DNA of 5,382 nucleotides. Source: Christensenella sp. GTDB taxonomy: Bacteria; Bacillota; Clostridia; Christensenellales; Maliibacteriaceae. The stretch is from assembly GCA_019420085.1 (NCBI GenBank), contig JAHZHV010000019.1, positions 1 through 5,382 of the forward strand, given 5' to 3'. The notes below the pieces were generated by a model. That model was not told the origin of the DNA, did no database searches, and saw only the letters and a program-made list of their open reading frames with translations. The stretch's first letter is position 1, and the number at the start of each line of letters is the position of its first letter. Positions 5,235 to 5,382 of this stretch are shown one piece after another. The position numbers were made by a program, and so were the translations under genes.

Positions 5235-5382
5235 ATGGACGAGGTTCTGATTTTAGACGGCTATAACGTCATCTTTGCCTGGCCGAAACTTGCCGCGCGG
5301 ATGCAGCAGCTGGATCTTGAGGCGGCGCGGCAGTTTTTGCTGGACGAGATGATCGAGTATGCGGGCGCCACGGGTACGCAGG
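5235..5382 (+). CDS. rae1: NYN-domain ribosome-associated endonuclease Rae1/YacP, N-terminal part
   Basis: The first 49 codons are inside the window and the gene continues past its right edge. The start of the product, MDEVLILDGYNVIFAWPKLA, matches YacP/Rae1 proteins: a beta strand ending in the metal-binding aspartate (D8) of the PIN-like NYN fold, then GYN.I..WP. LDLEAARQFLLDEMIEYAGATGTQ follows as in the family. B. subtilis Rae1 enters the ribosomal A site and cuts certain mRNAs during translation. The gene follows rlmB after 5 nt, as in B. subtilis. No Shine-Dalgarno sequence is visible before the ATG at 5235 or the in-frame GTG at 5232, so translation probably depends on ribosomes finishing rlmB. 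The identification is good, but the catalytic C-terminal part cannot be seen. Confidence 0.85.
   Translation, partial: MDEVLILDGYNVIFAWPKLAARMQQLDLEAARQFLLDEMIEYAGATGTQ

Overview
The window is a GC-rich (roughly 60% by eye), gene-dense stretch of bacterial chromosome. The mrnC-(thyX)-rlmB-rae1 order, strong purine-rich Shine-Dalgarno sites and sigma-A-type promoters point to a Gram-positive member of the Clostridia with high GC. A gut Oscillospiraceae or Christensenellales-like organism is my guess; the sequence does not fix the taxon.

Left part (1-502): on the minus strand, a small membrane-anchored XRE-type regulator (38-304) is cut off in the middle of its helix-turn-helix domain. The break coincides with a drop in GC content at 1-56. 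That segment ends ...CCCCCA and has degenerate internal repeats, so it may be the end of an insertion sequence lying outside the window. The divergent intergenic region (305-502) carries a likely minus-strand promoter, a weaker plus-strand promoter and a cluster of overlapping palindromes.

Middle part (503-3190): a FadR-type GntR regulator (FCD domain) is followed by a near-consensus promoter (TTGACA, 16 bp, TATAAT). This drives the two halves of a split transketolase: the TPP-binding N-terminal subunit (1349-2176) and the pyrimidine-binding and C-terminal subunit (2182-3126). The unit is closed by a perfect 15-bp stem terminator. The regulator plausibly controls the transketolase pair and itself, but its effector is unknown.

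Right part (3191-5382): a new transcription unit starts from an extended -10 promoter and reads Mini-ribonuclease III (mrnC, TTG start), FAD-dependent thymidylate synthase (thyX), 23S rRNA 2'-O-methyltransferase (rlmB) and the start of the NYN-domain nuclease rae1/yacP, which is cut by the window end. It resembles the B. subtilis cysS-mrnC-rlmB-rae1 cluster with thyX between mrnC and rlmB. Spacing is tight: 6 nt between mrnC and thyX, a 1-base overlap between thyX and rlmB, and 5 nt between rlmB and rae1. The last start lacks a visible ribosome-binding site. The unit joins 23S rRNA maturation and modification with dTMP synthesis.

I see no RNA gene, CRISPR array or clearly new biological system. 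The points most worth a second look are the interrupted regulator with its putative mobile-element edge, the operator-like palindromes, the FCD domain lacking one expected metal ligand, and the cysteine-rich tail of ThyX.
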